Of a stretch of 64,000 nt of DNA, positions 37,760-47,523 are shown piece by piece (the stretch's first letter is position 1; each line of letters begins with the position of its first letter). Under the pieces are notes generated by a model. It was given only the letters and a program-made list of their open reading frames with translations, was not told the DNA's origin and made no database searches. A program made the position numbers and the translations under genes. The stretch spans positions 1-64,000 of the forward strand of contig QCLK01000001.1 of the NCBI GenBank assembly GCA_003214615.1. The letters run 5' to 3'. The stretch comes from Pelagibacteraceae bacterium AG-414-E02 (GTDB taxonomy: Bacteria > Pseudomonadota > Alphaproteobacteria > Pelagibacterales > Pelagibacteraceae).

Positions 37760-39187
37760 ATGACACAACCTTTTAAAGTAGTACAAAACTCACAGAAACA
37801 GCTACCTAGTAATATTGAGGCTGAACAAGCTGTTATAGGTTCAATTTTAGTTTCAAATGATATTTTCGATGAAGTGTCTCTCGTAATAGATTCTCAAAAA
37901 TTTTTTGATCCAATACATGTAAAAATTTTTGAAACTATTGAAAAATTAATAAACAAAGGTCTTTTGGCTAATCCAATAACATTAAAAAATTATTTTGAAA
38001 ATAACGAAGGTTTAAAAGAATTGGGAGGGCAAGAATATTTAATTAAAATTACTAAGTTTTCTACTTCTGGAAAGCAGGTTATTGATTACGCCAATATCGT
38101 GCATGAAATGCATGTTCGTAGAGAATTAATCAAAATTTCAGAATCTCTTATGAATGAATCTTCCAGCTCTTCTGAGATAACTTTATCTGGGGAAGATATT
38201 ATTCAAAACACAGAAAAGTCTTTATTTGATTTAGCGGAGAGAGGACATTTTAATAAATCATTTTTAAAATTTGAAAATGCATTAAAACAAACAATTGAAA
38301 TGGCAAAAAATGCTTATCAAAATGATGAGGGTATAGTTGGTGTCCCAACTGGACTAACTGATCTGGATTCGAGATTAGGAGGTTTGCATAAACAGGACTT
38401 GATTATTATTGCCGGAAGACCTTCTATGGGAAAAACAGCCCTTGCTACAAATATTGCTTTTCATGCTGCAAAAAATATTGAAAAAAAAGGTACAAAATCA
38501 ACTGTTGCCTTTTTTTCGTTAGAAATGTCCTCTGAGCAACTATCAACTAGGATACTCTCTGAACAATCAAGGATAAGATCAAATGATATTAGAAGAGGTA
38601 AAGTATCTGAAAAAGAATTTGAACAATTTATTGAAACTTCAAAAAATATAGTTGATCTACCTTTATATATAGATGAAACACCCGCTATCTCTATATCTGC
38701 CATAAGTAACCGAGCCAGAAGAATTAAAAGACTTTTCGGACTAGAATTAATTGTAGTTGACTATATTCAGTTAATGAAAAGTACCATGAGAAAAGATTTT
38801 AATAGGGTTCAAGAAATTTCTGAAATAACACAAGGGTTAAAGGCGCTGGCAAAAGAACTTGATGTTCCTGTGCTTGCTTTATCACAACTTTCTCGTGCTG
38901 TTGAGCAACGAGATAACAAAAAGCCACAGTTAGCAGACTTGCGAGAATCTGGGTCTATTGAACAGGACGCCGATGTAGTAATGTTTGTCTACAGGGAAGC
39001 TTATTATCTTGAAAATAAAGAGCCTACACTAGGGTCAATTGAACATGCCGAATGGCAACAAAAAATGAACGAAATATCAAGTTTGGCGGAAATAATGATT
39101 GGTAAACAAAGGCATGGACCAACGGGGAACATTAAAGTCGAATTCGAAGCAATGTATACTAAATTTAAAAATTTAGAAAATAAATAA
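37760..39187 (+). CDS. dnaB: Replicative DNA helicase DnaB
   Basis: Hexameric fork helicase (475 residues). N-terminal DnaG-interaction domain (LPSNIEAEQAVIGSILVSND), linker, then RecA-like ATPase with Walker A (IAGRPSMGKTALATNIA), H1a (AFFSLEMSSEQL), Walker B (LELIVVDYIQLM) and ALSQLSRAVEQRDNKKPQLADLRESGSIEQDADV. No intein. It follows the ribosomal proteins as in relatives; alr and radA, often next, are replaced by an MMPL gene. Confidence 0.97.
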   Translation: MTQPFKVVQNSQKQLPSNIEAEQAVIGSILVSNDIFDEVSLVIDSQKFFDPIHVKIFETIEKLINKGLLANPITLKNYFENNEGLKELGGQEYLIKITKFSTSGKQVIDYANIVHEMHVRRELIKISESLMNESSSSSEITLSGEDIIQNTEKSLFDLAERGHFNKSFLKFENALKQTIEMAKNAYQNDEGIVGVPTGLTDLDSRLGGLHKQDLIIIAGRPSMGKTALATNIAFHAAKNIEKKGTKSTVAFFSLEMSSEQLSTRILSEQSRIRSNDIRRGKVSEKEFEQFIETSKNIVDLPLYIDETPAISISAISNRARRIKRLFGLELIVVDYIQLMKSTMRKDFNRVQEISEITQGLKALAKELDVPVLALSQLSRAVEQRDNKKPQLADLRESGSIEQDADVVMFVYREAYYLENKEPTLGSIEHAEWQQKMNEISSLAEIMIGKQRHGPTGNIKVEFEAMYTKFKNLENK

Positions 39188-39201
39188 CTTTATACATTTC
39201 G

Positions 39202-41655
39202 ATGTTTGAAAAAATATACAAAAATTCAGTAATTGAAAAACCAAAATTAGTTCTATTAATTCTAGCTATTTTATTATTAAGTTTTGGTTATTTTGCTAAA
39301 AATTTCCAGCTAGACGCTTCTTCTGATACATTGCTGCTAGAAAATGATCCTGATTTAAAATATCTAAGAGAAGTAAATAAAAAATACGGATCCAAAGATT
39401 TTTTAGTTTTAACTTATACCCCGCAGGATAGTCTTTTATCTTCTAATACAATTGAAAATCTAACTAATCTTAAAAATAACTTAAAAAATCTAGACTGGGT
39501 AGATAATGTAATTACTATATTAGACGTTCCTTTGCTGAAAAATAACGATGATCCTTTAGCAGACAGAATTAAAAATTTTAAAACCTTATCTAGTGAAGAT
39601 GCTAACAAAGAAAGAGGTTTTGATGAAATTATTAATAGTCCAATTTATAAAGAATTTGTGATTAGTAATGATGGTAAAACTAGTGGAATATTAGTTTATA
39701 TTAAGGCAGATAAAAGATTATCTGAGTTAATTGTTAAAAAGAACAATTATTTAGATAAAAGGGATAAAGGACAATTAGACTCCCAAGATAAAAAAGATTA
39801 CAAAAAATTTCTTAAAGAATACGATAAATACAAAAAATTATACAACCAAAAAAATCATCAAAATATAAATGAGATAAGAGCAGTTATAAAAAAATATAAA
39901 AATACAGCAAAGATTCATTTAGGAGGAATTCCTATGATTGCGGATGATATGATGACTTATATTAAAAGTGATATAATAGTGTTTGGCGCTGGAGTATTTC
40001 TTTTCATTGTTGCTACGCTTTGGTTTGTTTTTAGAAGCTTGCTTTGGGTATTTATTCCGTTATTAAGTTGTTTTTTCTCAGTTCTAATTATGATCGGTTT
40101 ATTAGGACTAGTTGGTTGGAAAGTTACTGTTATATCTTCAAATTTCATAGCCCTAATGCTTATTTTAACAATGGCAATGAACATTCATATGAGTGTTCGA
40201 TATTTACAGTTTAAAAAAGAAAATCAAAATATTTCAAATACCGAAGCTTTGCTGTGGACATCAAGTAAAATGTTTTGGCCAATACTTTATACGGTACTTA
40301 CAACAATATGTGCTTTTCTATCACTTATATTTAGTGAAATAAAACCTATTATAGATTTTGGGTGGATGATGACCGTTGGTCTATTAGTTTCTTTAACAAT
40401 AACTTTTACTTTGCTTCCGGCAGCTTTAAATATTTTGAGCAAAGGAAATCAAAATATGAAAGAACAAAAAAAATCAAAAATAACATCGTTCTTAAGTCAA
40501 ATTGCTCAGAAAAAAACTAAAACTATTTTTGGTACAGCTTTCATTGTAATTATTTTAAGTATTGTTGGTATTGCAAAACTAGAAGTAGAAAATAGTTTCA
40601 TTAATTACTTTGACAGTGAAACTGAAATTTATAAAGGTATGAAATTAATTGACAGCAAATTAGGGGGAACAACGCCTCTAGACGTAATAGTCAAATTTCC
40701 AAGTAAGGAAAAAGCAGAAAATAGCGAAGATGATTTTGACAGCTGGGATGATGAAGAAAAAGATGATGCTAAATATTGGTTCACTAGAAATAAAATAGAC
40801 AAAATTACTCAAGTTCATGACTATCTTGACGGTTTAGAAGCGGTAGGCAAAGTTATTTCTTTTGCTTCAATGGTTAGAGTCGCTGAAGATTTAAATGATG
40901 GGAAAAAATTGCAAGGATTAGAAATGGGTGTTTTATATACAAAAATACCAGACTCTATTAAAAAAGAAATAATTGATCCTTATATATCTATAAAAAATGA
41001 TGAAGCTAGAATTAGCTTGAGGGTATTAGATTCTAAAGAAGACCTTAGAAGGAATGAGTTAATAAAAAAAATTAATTATGATTTAGAAAATGAGTTAGGT
41101 TTAAGTCGAGACGAATTTAAATTGGCTGGTGTACTTATTCTTTTTAATAATCTTTTGCAGAGCTTGTTTAAATCACAAATATTAACATTGGGTGTTGTTA
41201 TGGCAGGTATAACTTTAATGTTTTTAATCTTGTTTAGAAATATAACTTTATCGCTGATTGGGGTAGTGCCAAATTTTATGGCTGCTTTTTTAATTTTAGG
41301 AATAATCGGTCTATTAGGAATACCTTTGGACATGATGACAATAACTATTGCCGCAATCACAATAGGTATCGCAGTAGATAATAGCATTCATTATATTTAT
41401 AGATTTAAAGAAGAGTTTAAAAGCATTAAAGACTACAACAAAACTCTTGAAAAATGCCATAGCACAGTAGGGGTAGCAATATTAAATACATCTATAACAA
41501 TTGTTTTTGGTTTTTCTATTTTAATACTTTCTAATTTTATACCCACAATTTATTTTGGGGTTTTTACTGGAATAGCAATGCTTTTAGCTATGATTTCAGT
41601 TTTAACTCTCTTACCAAAACTTATTCTAATAGTAAAACCTTTTGGCAATGTCTGA
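39202..41655 (+). CDS. RND/MMPL-family membrane transporter
   Basis: An 817-residue integral membrane protein with the two-fold RND layout. A first helix (about 12-32) and a periplasmic loop (about 33-245) are followed by five or six helices (about 250-420). A second helix (about 445-465) and loop (about 466-650) are followed by the final helices (about 655-815). The sterol-sensing-like segments LMLILTMAMNIHMSVRYL and TITIAAITIGIAVDNSIHYIYRF contain the conserved polar residues of proton-driven exporters. Substrate unknown; lipid or hopanoid export is typical for the family. It ends overlapping cvpA. Confidence 0.85.
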   Translation: MFEKIYKNSVIEKPKLVLLILAILLLSFGYFAKNFQLDASSDTLLLENDPDLKYLREVNKKYGSKDFLVLTYTPQDSLLSSNTIENLTNLKNNLKNLDWVDNVITILDVPLLKNNDDPLADRIKNFKTLSSEDANKERGFDEIINSPIYKEFVISNDGKTSGILVYIKADKRLSELIVKKNNYLDKRDKGQLDSQDKKDYKKFLKEYDKYKKLYNQKNHQNINEIRAVIKKYKNTAKIHLGGIPMIADDMMTYIKSDIIVFGAGVFLFIVATLWFVFRSLLWVFIPLLSCFFSVLIMIGLLGLVGWKVTVISSNFIALMLILTMAMNIHMSVRYLQFKKENQNISNTEALLWTSSKMFWPILYTVLTTICAFLSLIFSEIKPIIDFGWMMTVGLLVSLTITFTLLPAALNILSKGNQNMKEQKKSKITSFLSQIAQKKTKTIFGTAFIVIILSIVGIAKLEVENSFINYFDSETEIYKGMKLIDSKLGGTTPLDVIVKFPSKEKAENSEDDFDSWDDEEKDDAKYWFTRNKIDKITQVHDYLDGLEAVGKVISFASMVRVAEDLNDGKKLQGLEMGVLYTKIPDSIKKEIIDPYISIKNDEARISLRVLDSKEDLRRNELIKKINYDLENELGLSRDEFKLAGVLILFNNLLQSLFKSQILTLGVVMAGITLMFLILFRNITLSLIGVVPNFMAAFLILGIIGLLGIPLDMMTITIAAITIGIAVDNSIHYIYRFKEEFKSIKDYNKTLEKCHSTVGVAILNTSITIVFGFSILILSNFIPTIYFGVFTGIAMLLAMISVLTLLPKLILIVKPFGNV

Positions 41656-42196
41656 GATAATAGAATTTATTCAAAATAATATTTCTGCATTTGATCTTAC
41701 CGTTTTCCTAATTACTGTTTATTCTATGGCGCAGTGTGCTGCGAAGGGATTTATGATGAGTCTACTTTCTTTTTCGAAGTGGTTGCTCGCTCTAGTAATA
41801 ACGATAATTTTGGTGCCAAAATTGAATCCTTGGATTCAGAATTATATAGAATCAAAGTTTGTTACTGATATAGGTTTAGGGATTTTTATATATATAATTT
41901 CGCTCTTTGTAATAATTAATATAGGCAAAGCCATTAATAAGGCTGTTACTTACACAGGTTTAGGCTCTGTAGATAAAAGTTTTGGACTAGTTTTTGGAAT
42001 TTTTAAGGGCTATATAATTTGCGTGTGTGTTTTTTCTCTACTTAATTGGTTTTATCCACACAATAATTGGCCAATTGAAACCAGAGATACTTATTCTTTT
42101 GGAATAATATATAAAGGAAGTGAGTTTTTGGTTGATGAATTTCCGAATAGCAAAGATTACTACGATCAAACCGAAGAAAAATTAGAAAAAATTTAA
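41648..42196 (+). CDS. cvpA: CvpA family membrane protein
   Basis: About 182 residues with four predicted membrane helices, e.g. FDLTVFLITVYSMAQCAAKGFMMSLL and the glycine-rich YTGLGSVDKSFGLVFGIFKGYIICVCVF, typical of CvpA. The ATG at 41648-41650 is preferred over a TTG two codons earlier; it lies 8 bases inside the MMPL gene. CvpA next to purF is a classical arrangement, and one base is shared with the purF start. Role in envelope physiology is not well defined. Confidence 0.88.
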   Translation: MSEIIEFIQNNISAFDLTVFLITVYSMAQCAAKGFMMSLLSFSKWLLALVITIILVPKLNPWIQNYIESKFVTDIGLGIFIYIISLFVIINIGKAINKAVTYTGLGSVDKSFGLVFGIFKGYIICVCVFSLLNWFYPHNNWPIETRDTYSFGIIYKGSEFLVDEFPNSKDYYDQTEEKLEKI

Positions 42197-43635
42197 TGGC
42201 TCGATTAAATGAAGAATGCGGTATTTTTGGAATTTCTAATAACAAAGATGCAGCATCACTCACTGCGCTAGGCTTACATGCTTTACAACACAGAGGGCAA
42301 GAAGGATGTGGTATCGTTACACTTGATGGAAAAAAATTTTACTCTGAAAGAAGGCTTGGTTTAGTTGGTGATAATTTTACTAAAGGAAATATTTTAAAAA
42401 AATTACCAGGTGATTATGCAATTGGCCACAATCGGTACTCAACTACTGGAAACAATTTAATAAAAAATATCCAACCTTTTTTTGCTGATCTTCATGATGG
42501 TGGAATTAGTATTGCCCATAATGGAAATTTGAGTAACTCACGACATCTGAGAAACGAATTGGTAAAAAATGGTTCTATTTTTCAAACAACTTCCGATACT
42601 GAAACAATAGTTCAATTAATTGCAAAATCAAAAAGAACAAAAATTGTTGACAAAATAATTGATACTCTTTTCAAAATTCAAGGTGGATACGCATTAACAA
42701 TTTTGATAGATAAAAAACTTATTGGAATTAGAGATCCTTATGGAATACGACCTTTGGTAATAGGCAAACTTAATAAATCATATATTTTTGCATCAGAAAC
42801 TTGTGCCCTTGATATAATTGGGGCCAAATTTATTAGAGAAGTTAGAAATGGTGAGATAGTTATTATTAATGAAGATAGACTTGAATCGATAAATCCTTTT
42901 CCTAAAGTTAAAGAACGTCCATGTATCTTTGAGTATATATATTTTTCAAGACCCGATAGTTTAATAAATAATACTAGTGTTTATCAGTATAGAAAAAAGC
43001 TTGGTGCTGAATTAGCAAAAGAATCTAATATTGATGCTGATTTGATTATTCCTGTCCCAGACTCCGGTGTCCCTGCAGCAATTGGATATGCTGAACAAAT
43101 AAAAAGAAACGTGGAATTAGGTATCATTAGAAATCATTATGTTGGAAGAACTTTTATAGAGCCGACTCAGCAAATAAGAAGTCTTGGTGTTAAACTAAAA
43201 CATAGTATTAATAAACCTTTGGTTAAAAATAAATCCTTAATTTTAATTGATGATTCTTTAGTTAGAGGAACAACTTCGGGAAAAATTATAAAAATGCTTT
43301 ATGAATCTGGGGCAAAAGAAATTCATTTGAGAATTGCTTCTCCCCCAATAAAATTTCCAGATTATTACGGAGTAGATACTCCTAGTAAAAATGAATTATT
43401 AGCATCAAGACTAGATCTTGAAGGTATGAAAAAATTCATAAACGTCGATTCATTGTATTTTTTATCGATTGAAGGTCTTTACAAATCTATGGGTTACGAA
43501 AAAAGAAATTCATCTTATCCTCAATTTACAGATCACTGCTTTACTGGAGATTATCCAATTAAACCTATCGATGCCACAAGTAAAGATTTTGAAAAAAACC
43601 ATCTTTCTTTCATGTCATCAAAATCTTTAACATGA
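42196..43635 (+). CDS. purF: Amidophosphoribosyltransferase
   Basis: First committed step of purine synthesis (479 residues). The class II glutaminase nucleophile Cys is at residue 8 (MARLNEECGIFGI), so a short propeptide is removed. RYSTTGNN, HNGNLSNS and TSDTETIVQLIA complete the glutaminase, and the phosphoribosyltransferase has LILIDDSLVRGTTSGKII. It converges on bamB. Confidence 0.97.
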   Translation: MARLNEECGIFGISNNKDAASLTALGLHALQHRGQEGCGIVTLDGKKFYSERRLGLVGDNFTKGNILKKLPGDYAIGHNRYSTTGNNLIKNIQPFFADLHDGGISIAHNGNLSNSRHLRNELVKNGSIFQTTSDTETIVQLIAKSKRTKIVDKIIDTLFKIQGGYALTILIDKKLIGIRDPYGIRPLVIGKLNKSYIFASETCALDIIGAKFIREVRNGEIVIINEDRLESINPFPKVKERPCIFEYIYFSRPDSLINNTSVYQYRKKLGAELAKESNIDADLIIPVPDSGVPAAIGYAEQIKRNVELGIIRNHYVGRTFIEPTQQIRSLGVKLKHSINKPLVKNKSLILIDDSLVRGTTSGKIIKMLYESGAKEIHLRIASPPIKFPDYYGVDTPSKNELLASRLDLEGMKKFINVDSLYFLSIEGLYKSMGYEKRNSSYPQFTDHCFTGDYPIKPIDATSKDFEKNHLSFMSSKSLT

Positions 43636-43644
43636 TAAGTTATA

Positions 43645-44994
43645 TTATTTAAAACCTAGAATTCGAGAATTTTTTGTTAAAAGATACAATGATCCATTGG
43701 TTATAATCGGATTTGCAGTAATTGATTCTCCTATTTTTTTAAAACCTTCCACTTTTCCCGTAGATGCAGAACATATAATTAAAAAACCATTTTGTGTTGT
43801 AACATAAATTTTTCCAGAACCCATAATGACACCGCTTATTTCAGTTTTTTGTTTTCTTTTTTTTAATATTTTTAATATATTTGTTGACCAAATAGTTTCT
43901 CCTGAGGTCTTTTCTAAATTTATAAAAAAACCATCATTTGAAACTAAAAAAATATTATTACCATCAATTATAGGTGTAATTTTTGACAATATATTTTTTT
44001 TCCAATTAAGAGTTCCATTAACAAAATTAAATGAAAATATTGATGATGATGCAAAAAAGATAATTGAATCATCACTTATTACAATATCTGAAGAATTAAG
44101 AAAATCTGTATCATGGGCAAAAGTAGTAGCTGTTGCATTAAGCGACCAATAGATCCTTCCATTATTTGCATCTATCTTCATTAGATCTCCAGCTGAACTA
44201 AGCGTTATTAAATCTCCTTTTTCTGAAATTGCTAAAGCTAAAAAATTTTGTAATTTTATGAAAGAAGATATCGAACGAATATCCCATATTTTTGATCCAT
44301 CTGTAGCATCTAAACAAATAACTTTGTTATCTTGATTTACTACAAAAATTTTATTATCAAAAACTTTTAAATTAGATTTAAGTGGGACACCTTGATTTTT
44401 TATCCAAATAATTTCACCACTTACAAGTTTAATAGCGTAAATGAACCCAATATTATCAGAAACATAAATTATCTCTTTATCTATAAATAAAGATAAATTT
44501 TTGTATATTTTTTTATACAATTTTTTATAAATATTTCTCTTCCATTTAATTTTACCTTTTTGATTCATATTAAAAATATTACCGACATCATCTGAGATTA
44601 TAATACTATCATTAGCAACAAGTGGGGATATCGTGGAATTTTTAATTTTAAATTTATTTTTTCCGACCTTTTTCTTAAGAAAATTACTATCAACTCCTGA
44701 TAAATATATGTGCCCAGTAAAATTTTGAAGATTTTGCCCGGACATTCTCCAAGACACATTTTTCTTTGGCTTGCTTAAAGAAACATTTTTTGTAGCTTGT
44801 ATTTCTTTTTGAAGAGGTACCGTTTCTGAAGAATAGATAGTAATTAAGTCCTTTTTTTGATCTTCTAATATTTTAAGTGCTCTTCTTTTTTCCTCTTCTC
44901 TTCCTGACCAAATTCCTGTTTTATTGTCAAAAGAACAATTTACAATCAGACAAAATATTAAAAAAAAAGTTAATTTTTTTATTTTATTATTCAT
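43645..44994 (-). CDS. bamB: BamB-like outer-membrane assembly lipoprotein
   Basis: A 449-residue lipoprotein with signal peptide and lipobox (LIVNC, Cys about residue 20). It is followed by a beta-propeller of PQQ-like repeats, each with a G-x-I-x-W pattern (GKIKWKRNIYKK, GEIIWIKNQGV, GSKIWDIRSI, GRIYWSLNATAT, GTLNWKKNIL, GETIWSTNIL). BamB assists the BAM complex. The YfgM-like gene just upstream on the same strand and the propeller support the call; der, often next, is not here. Confidence 0.87.
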   Translation of the reverse strand: MNNKIKKLTFFLIFCLIVNCSFDNKTGIWSGREEEKRRALKILEDQKKDLITIYSSETVPLQKEIQATKNVSLSKPKKNVSWRMSGQNLQNFTGHIYLSGVDSNFLKKKVGKNKFKIKNSTISPLVANDSIIISDDVGNIFNMNQKGKIKWKRNIYKKLYKKIYKNLSLFIDKEIIYVSDNIGFIYAIKLVSGEIIWIKNQGVPLKSNLKVFDNKIFVVNQDNKVICLDATDGSKIWDIRSISSFIKLQNFLALAISEKGDLITLSSAGDLMKIDANNGRIYWSLNATATTFAHDTDFLNSSDIVISDDSIIFFASSSIFSFNFVNGTLNWKKNILSKITPIIDGNNIFLVSNDGFFINLEKTSGETIWSTNILKILKKRKQKTEISGVIMGSGKIYVTTQNGFLIICSASTGKVEGFKKIGESITANPIITNGSLYLLTKNSRILGFK

Positions 44995-45631
44995 TTGTTA
45001 ACTCTAATCGTATCTGAGTTCTATTATAAAACTCATTATGTAAATTTTTAATTTTTAAAATTTCAGAATAAAATTCTCTTGCTTTAATATTTTCTTTTTT
45101 TGAAACATAATAATCCCCTAGTAACAATAAAGCATGATGTTTCCATAAAGATTCGCTATTAGTCAATGGTTTTAAAGATTTTAATAGTTTGTTCTCACTA
45201 ACAAAAGTAGATTCTAGCAATGCCTTTTTAAAAATTATTAAATCACTAATTTCTTTTTCAAATTTACAATTTTCTAAAATGTGATTAAAAAGATTTGATA
45301 GTTCCTTTTGATCTTCTAATAAATTTTCGTTTAATATTAAAAACAGAGATAATGTTGAGTAAGTACTATCATTTTCAAAAATGATTTCTTTTAAAAGCTT
45401 TGTAGCTTGAGTCTTTTCTCCAATAGCTATATATACTCTTGCATTAATATAATTTTCGGACAAAGCTGTTCTTTTATTTTTTTTAACTTCTAAATAAATG
45501 CTTAAAGAAATCAAAAGCACAATGAAAGAAAACAATACGGAAAATATTTTTATTTTATTTCTTTCATAAAATTGCTTAATTTTTGATTTCTTTGTTACAT
45601 CTTGTCCTGATTCAAATAAATTTTCACTCAT
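44987..45631 (-). CDS. YfgM-like membrane-anchored TPR protein
   Basis: A 214-residue protein with a cytoplasmic N-terminus, one membrane helix (about 31-48, SVLFSFIVLLISLSIYLEV) and helical repeats of tetratricopeptide type (ALSENYINARVYIAIGEKTQATKLL..., LLLGDYYVSKKENIKAREFYSEIL). It overlaps bamB by 8 bases. In E. coli YfgM precedes bamB (yfgL) and works with the SecYEG/PpiD chaperone network; the same role is inferred. Confidence 0.7.
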   Translation of the reverse strand: MSENLFESGQDVTKKSKIKQFYERNKIKIFSVLFSFIVLLISLSIYLEVKKNKRTALSENYINARVYIAIGEKTQATKLLKEIIFENDSTYSTLSLFLILNENLLEDQKELSNLFNHILENCKFEKEISDLIIFKKALLESTFVSENKLLKSLKPLTNSESLWKHHALLLLGDYYVSKKENIKAREFYSEILKIKNLHNEFYNRTQIRLELTNE

Positions 45632-45643
45632 TTTTATAATATA

Positions 45644-46426
45644 TTAAAATTTATAAGCATGTTTGGCTGTGGGAAATCTTTTTAATTTAACATCCTTATG
45701 ATAATTTTTAACACTTTTTTCTATAATTTTTCTTATATTAGAATATTGTTTAACAAACTTTGGGTGAAGATTGCTCATGCCCAATATGTCATCTGTAACG
45801 AGTATCTGTCCATCGCAATATTTGGAAGCTCCAATTCCTATGGTTGGGACAGAAACCTGATTGGTAATTTTTTTTGCCAAACTTTCCAAAACACATTCTA
45901 TTACTATTGCAAATACCCCTGAATTTGCTAGAGACAAAGCATCTTCTAAAATTTGTTTTTTTTGAACAGAACTTTTTCCTTTTATCTTATACTTTTTTGC
46001 TGTTTGTGGTAGTAAACCAATGTGTCCCATTACCGGTATACCTTTCTTCACCAGGTGCTTAACTATATTAATTATTTTTTTTCCTCCTTCTAATTTTACA
46101 GCATCACAATTTGTTAACTTGATCACTTTGTGAGCATTTTTGTATGCTAATTTTTTATTAGAATATGTTTTGTAAGGCATATCAAAAACTACCAAACTTC
46201 TTTTGGAAATTTTTTTAACAGCTTTAGCGTGAAGTATCATAGTATCTATTTTTACCTCTCTGGTTGTTTTCATTCCATATAAAGCCATGCCAAGTGAATC
46301 TCCTACTAAAATAATATCACAATATTTATCTATAATTTCAGCAACACTTTTTGAATATGCTGTCAAACAACATATAGGTTCTTTTCCCTTTTTCTTTAAA
46401 ATTTTTTTAATTTTTATTATTTTCAT
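45644..46426 (-). CDS. panB: Ketopantoate hydroxymethyltransferase
   Basis: Transfers a hydroxymethyl group from 5,10-methylene-THF to alpha-ketoisovalerate for pantothenate (260 residues). CCLTAYSKSVAEIIDKYCDIILVGDSLGMALYG, VVFDMPYKTY, NCDAVKLEGG, GHIGLLPQTAKK, the catalytic Glu in FAIVIECVLESLAKKIT and TIGIGASKYCDGQILV are present. It lies between two TPR genes; panC is not in the window. Confidence 0.95.
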   Translation of the reverse strand: MKIIKIKKILKKKGKEPICCLTAYSKSVAEIIDKYCDIILVGDSLGMALYGMKTTREVKIDTMILHAKAVKKISKRSLVVFDMPYKTYSNKKLAYKNAHKVIKLTNCDAVKLEGGKKIINIVKHLVKKGIPVMGHIGLLPQTAKKYKIKGKSSVQKKQILEDALSLANSGVFAIVIECVLESLAKKITNQVSVPTIGIGASKYCDGQILVTDDILGMSNLHPKFVKQYSNIRKIIEKSVKNYHKDVKLKRFPTAKHAYKF

Positions 46427-46856
46427 TCTCTGGAATAAGTCTGCTAAACTTTTCTTTTATTTCAGATTTTTTTGAGCAAAAAGTCTTACAAATTAATTCG
46501 AATTTTTCTATTAATTCCTTGGCGGAATTATAGTCAGATTGTTTTATTTTATGAAGTATTAACAAGTATAGAGCTTCATCGTTATTTGGGTTTAATAATA
46601 TAACGTTGTTTAATTTCATTTCTTCTTGGTCGGCATCATTATTTTTTGCAAAAATTTTGGCTAAATATAAATAAGATCTTTCATTTTTTGGATTAAATAC
46701 TATGTCTTTTTGAAAAAAAATTTTTGACTTTTCATATTTTTCCTTTTCAAATAGCTCTTTACCTTCATCAAAAAAATTAGAATTTTTCGCATAAACATTT
46801 GAAAAAACAAATAAGCAAAAAACAAATATTTTAAATATAAAAATCATTTTAATCAT
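46407..46856 (-). CDS. Secreted TPR protein
   Basis: About 149 residues. The start is set at ATG 46854-46856, where an AAGGA ribosome binding site precedes a good signal peptide (MIKMIFIFKIFVFCLFVFSNVYAKN); the longer frame to 46916 runs into rlmE and lacks these features. The mature part has two or three TPR-like helical pairs (KYEKSKIFFQKDIVFNPKNERSYLYLAKIF, LNNVILLNPNNDEALYLLI). It may act as a periplasmic assembly factor. It overlaps panB by 20 bases. Confidence 0.75.
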   Translation of the reverse strand: MIKMIFIFKIFVFCLFVFSNVYAKNSNFFDEGKELFEKEKYEKSKIFFQKDIVFNPKNERSYLYLAKIFAKNNDADQEEMKLNNVILLNPNNDEALYLLILHKIKQSDYNSAKELIEKFELICKTFCSKKSEIKEKFSRLIPENENNKN

Positions 46857-46891
46857 AATTGATTCCTTTTTTAAACGAATTACACTAAGTA

Positions 46892-47509
46892 TCATATATT
46901 TAATAAACCTTTGCAAAAAAAATAAATTTCTTTTGAACTGCTTTTGCTAGCTAATGGTTTATATTTTATGACTTTATTAAAATACTTTTTAGCTTTTTCG
47001 TGCACTTCTTCAAATACAGATCCCATAAAGACCTTTGTTAAAAAAACACCATCTCTTTTTAAAATTTTTTTAGATAAGTCCATTGAATTTAAGCAAAGCT
47101 CACCAGTTCTGTAAACATCGAGATCTTTATTCCCAGTAGTATTTGCCGCCATATCAGAAATTATAACGTCAACTTTTTTATTAAAATATTTATATATTTT
47201 CTCACAAAATTCTTTATCGTTCATATCCCCTCTTATAAAGGTAACTTTGTTCAATTTTTCCATATTTTTTATATCGGTAGCTAATATTTCACCTTTGGTT
47301 ATTAATTTTGCTGCCACTTGCGACCATCCTCCAGGGCAAGATCCTAAATCTAATAGACAAGTATCTTTTTTTATAAATTTAAATTTATCATTCATTTCAA
47401 TTAATTTATATGCTGCTCTTGATCTATAACCTTGTATTTTAGATTGATTAAAATAAAAATCTCTTTTACGTTCACTTAACCAATTTTTTGAGATTTTATT
47501 TTTGCTCAA
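46892..47509 (-). CDS. rlmE: 23S rRNA 2'-O-methyltransferase RlmE (FtsJ)
   Basis: Methylates U2552 of 23S rRNA (205 residues). RSRAAYKLIEMNDKF, the SAM-binding LLDLGSCPGGWSQVA, IISDMAANTTG, the catalytic Lys in FLTKVFMGS and Glu in SKEIYFFCKG form the K-D-K-E tetrad. The frame opens with TTG at 47507-47509; no in-frame ATG is near, so this unusual start is likely. pssA lies 14 bases upstream in the same direction. Confidence 0.93.
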   Translation of the reverse strand: MSKNKISKNWLSERKRDFYFNQSKIQGYRSRAAYKLIEMNDKFKFIKKDTCLLDLGSCPGGWSQVAAKLITKGEILATDIKNMEKLNKVTFIRGDMNDKEFCEKIYKYFNKKVDVIISDMAANTTGNKDLDVYRTGELCLNSMDLSKKILKRDGVFLTKVFMGSVFEEVHEKAKKYFNKVIKYKPLASKSSSKEIYFFCKGLLNI

Positions 47510-47523
47510 TTGACTATAAAGCG

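Noticed and set aside
46857-46916. Longer N-terminus of the secreted TPR protein
   Set aside because: It would bury the signal peptide and ignore the AAGGA site before ATG 46856.
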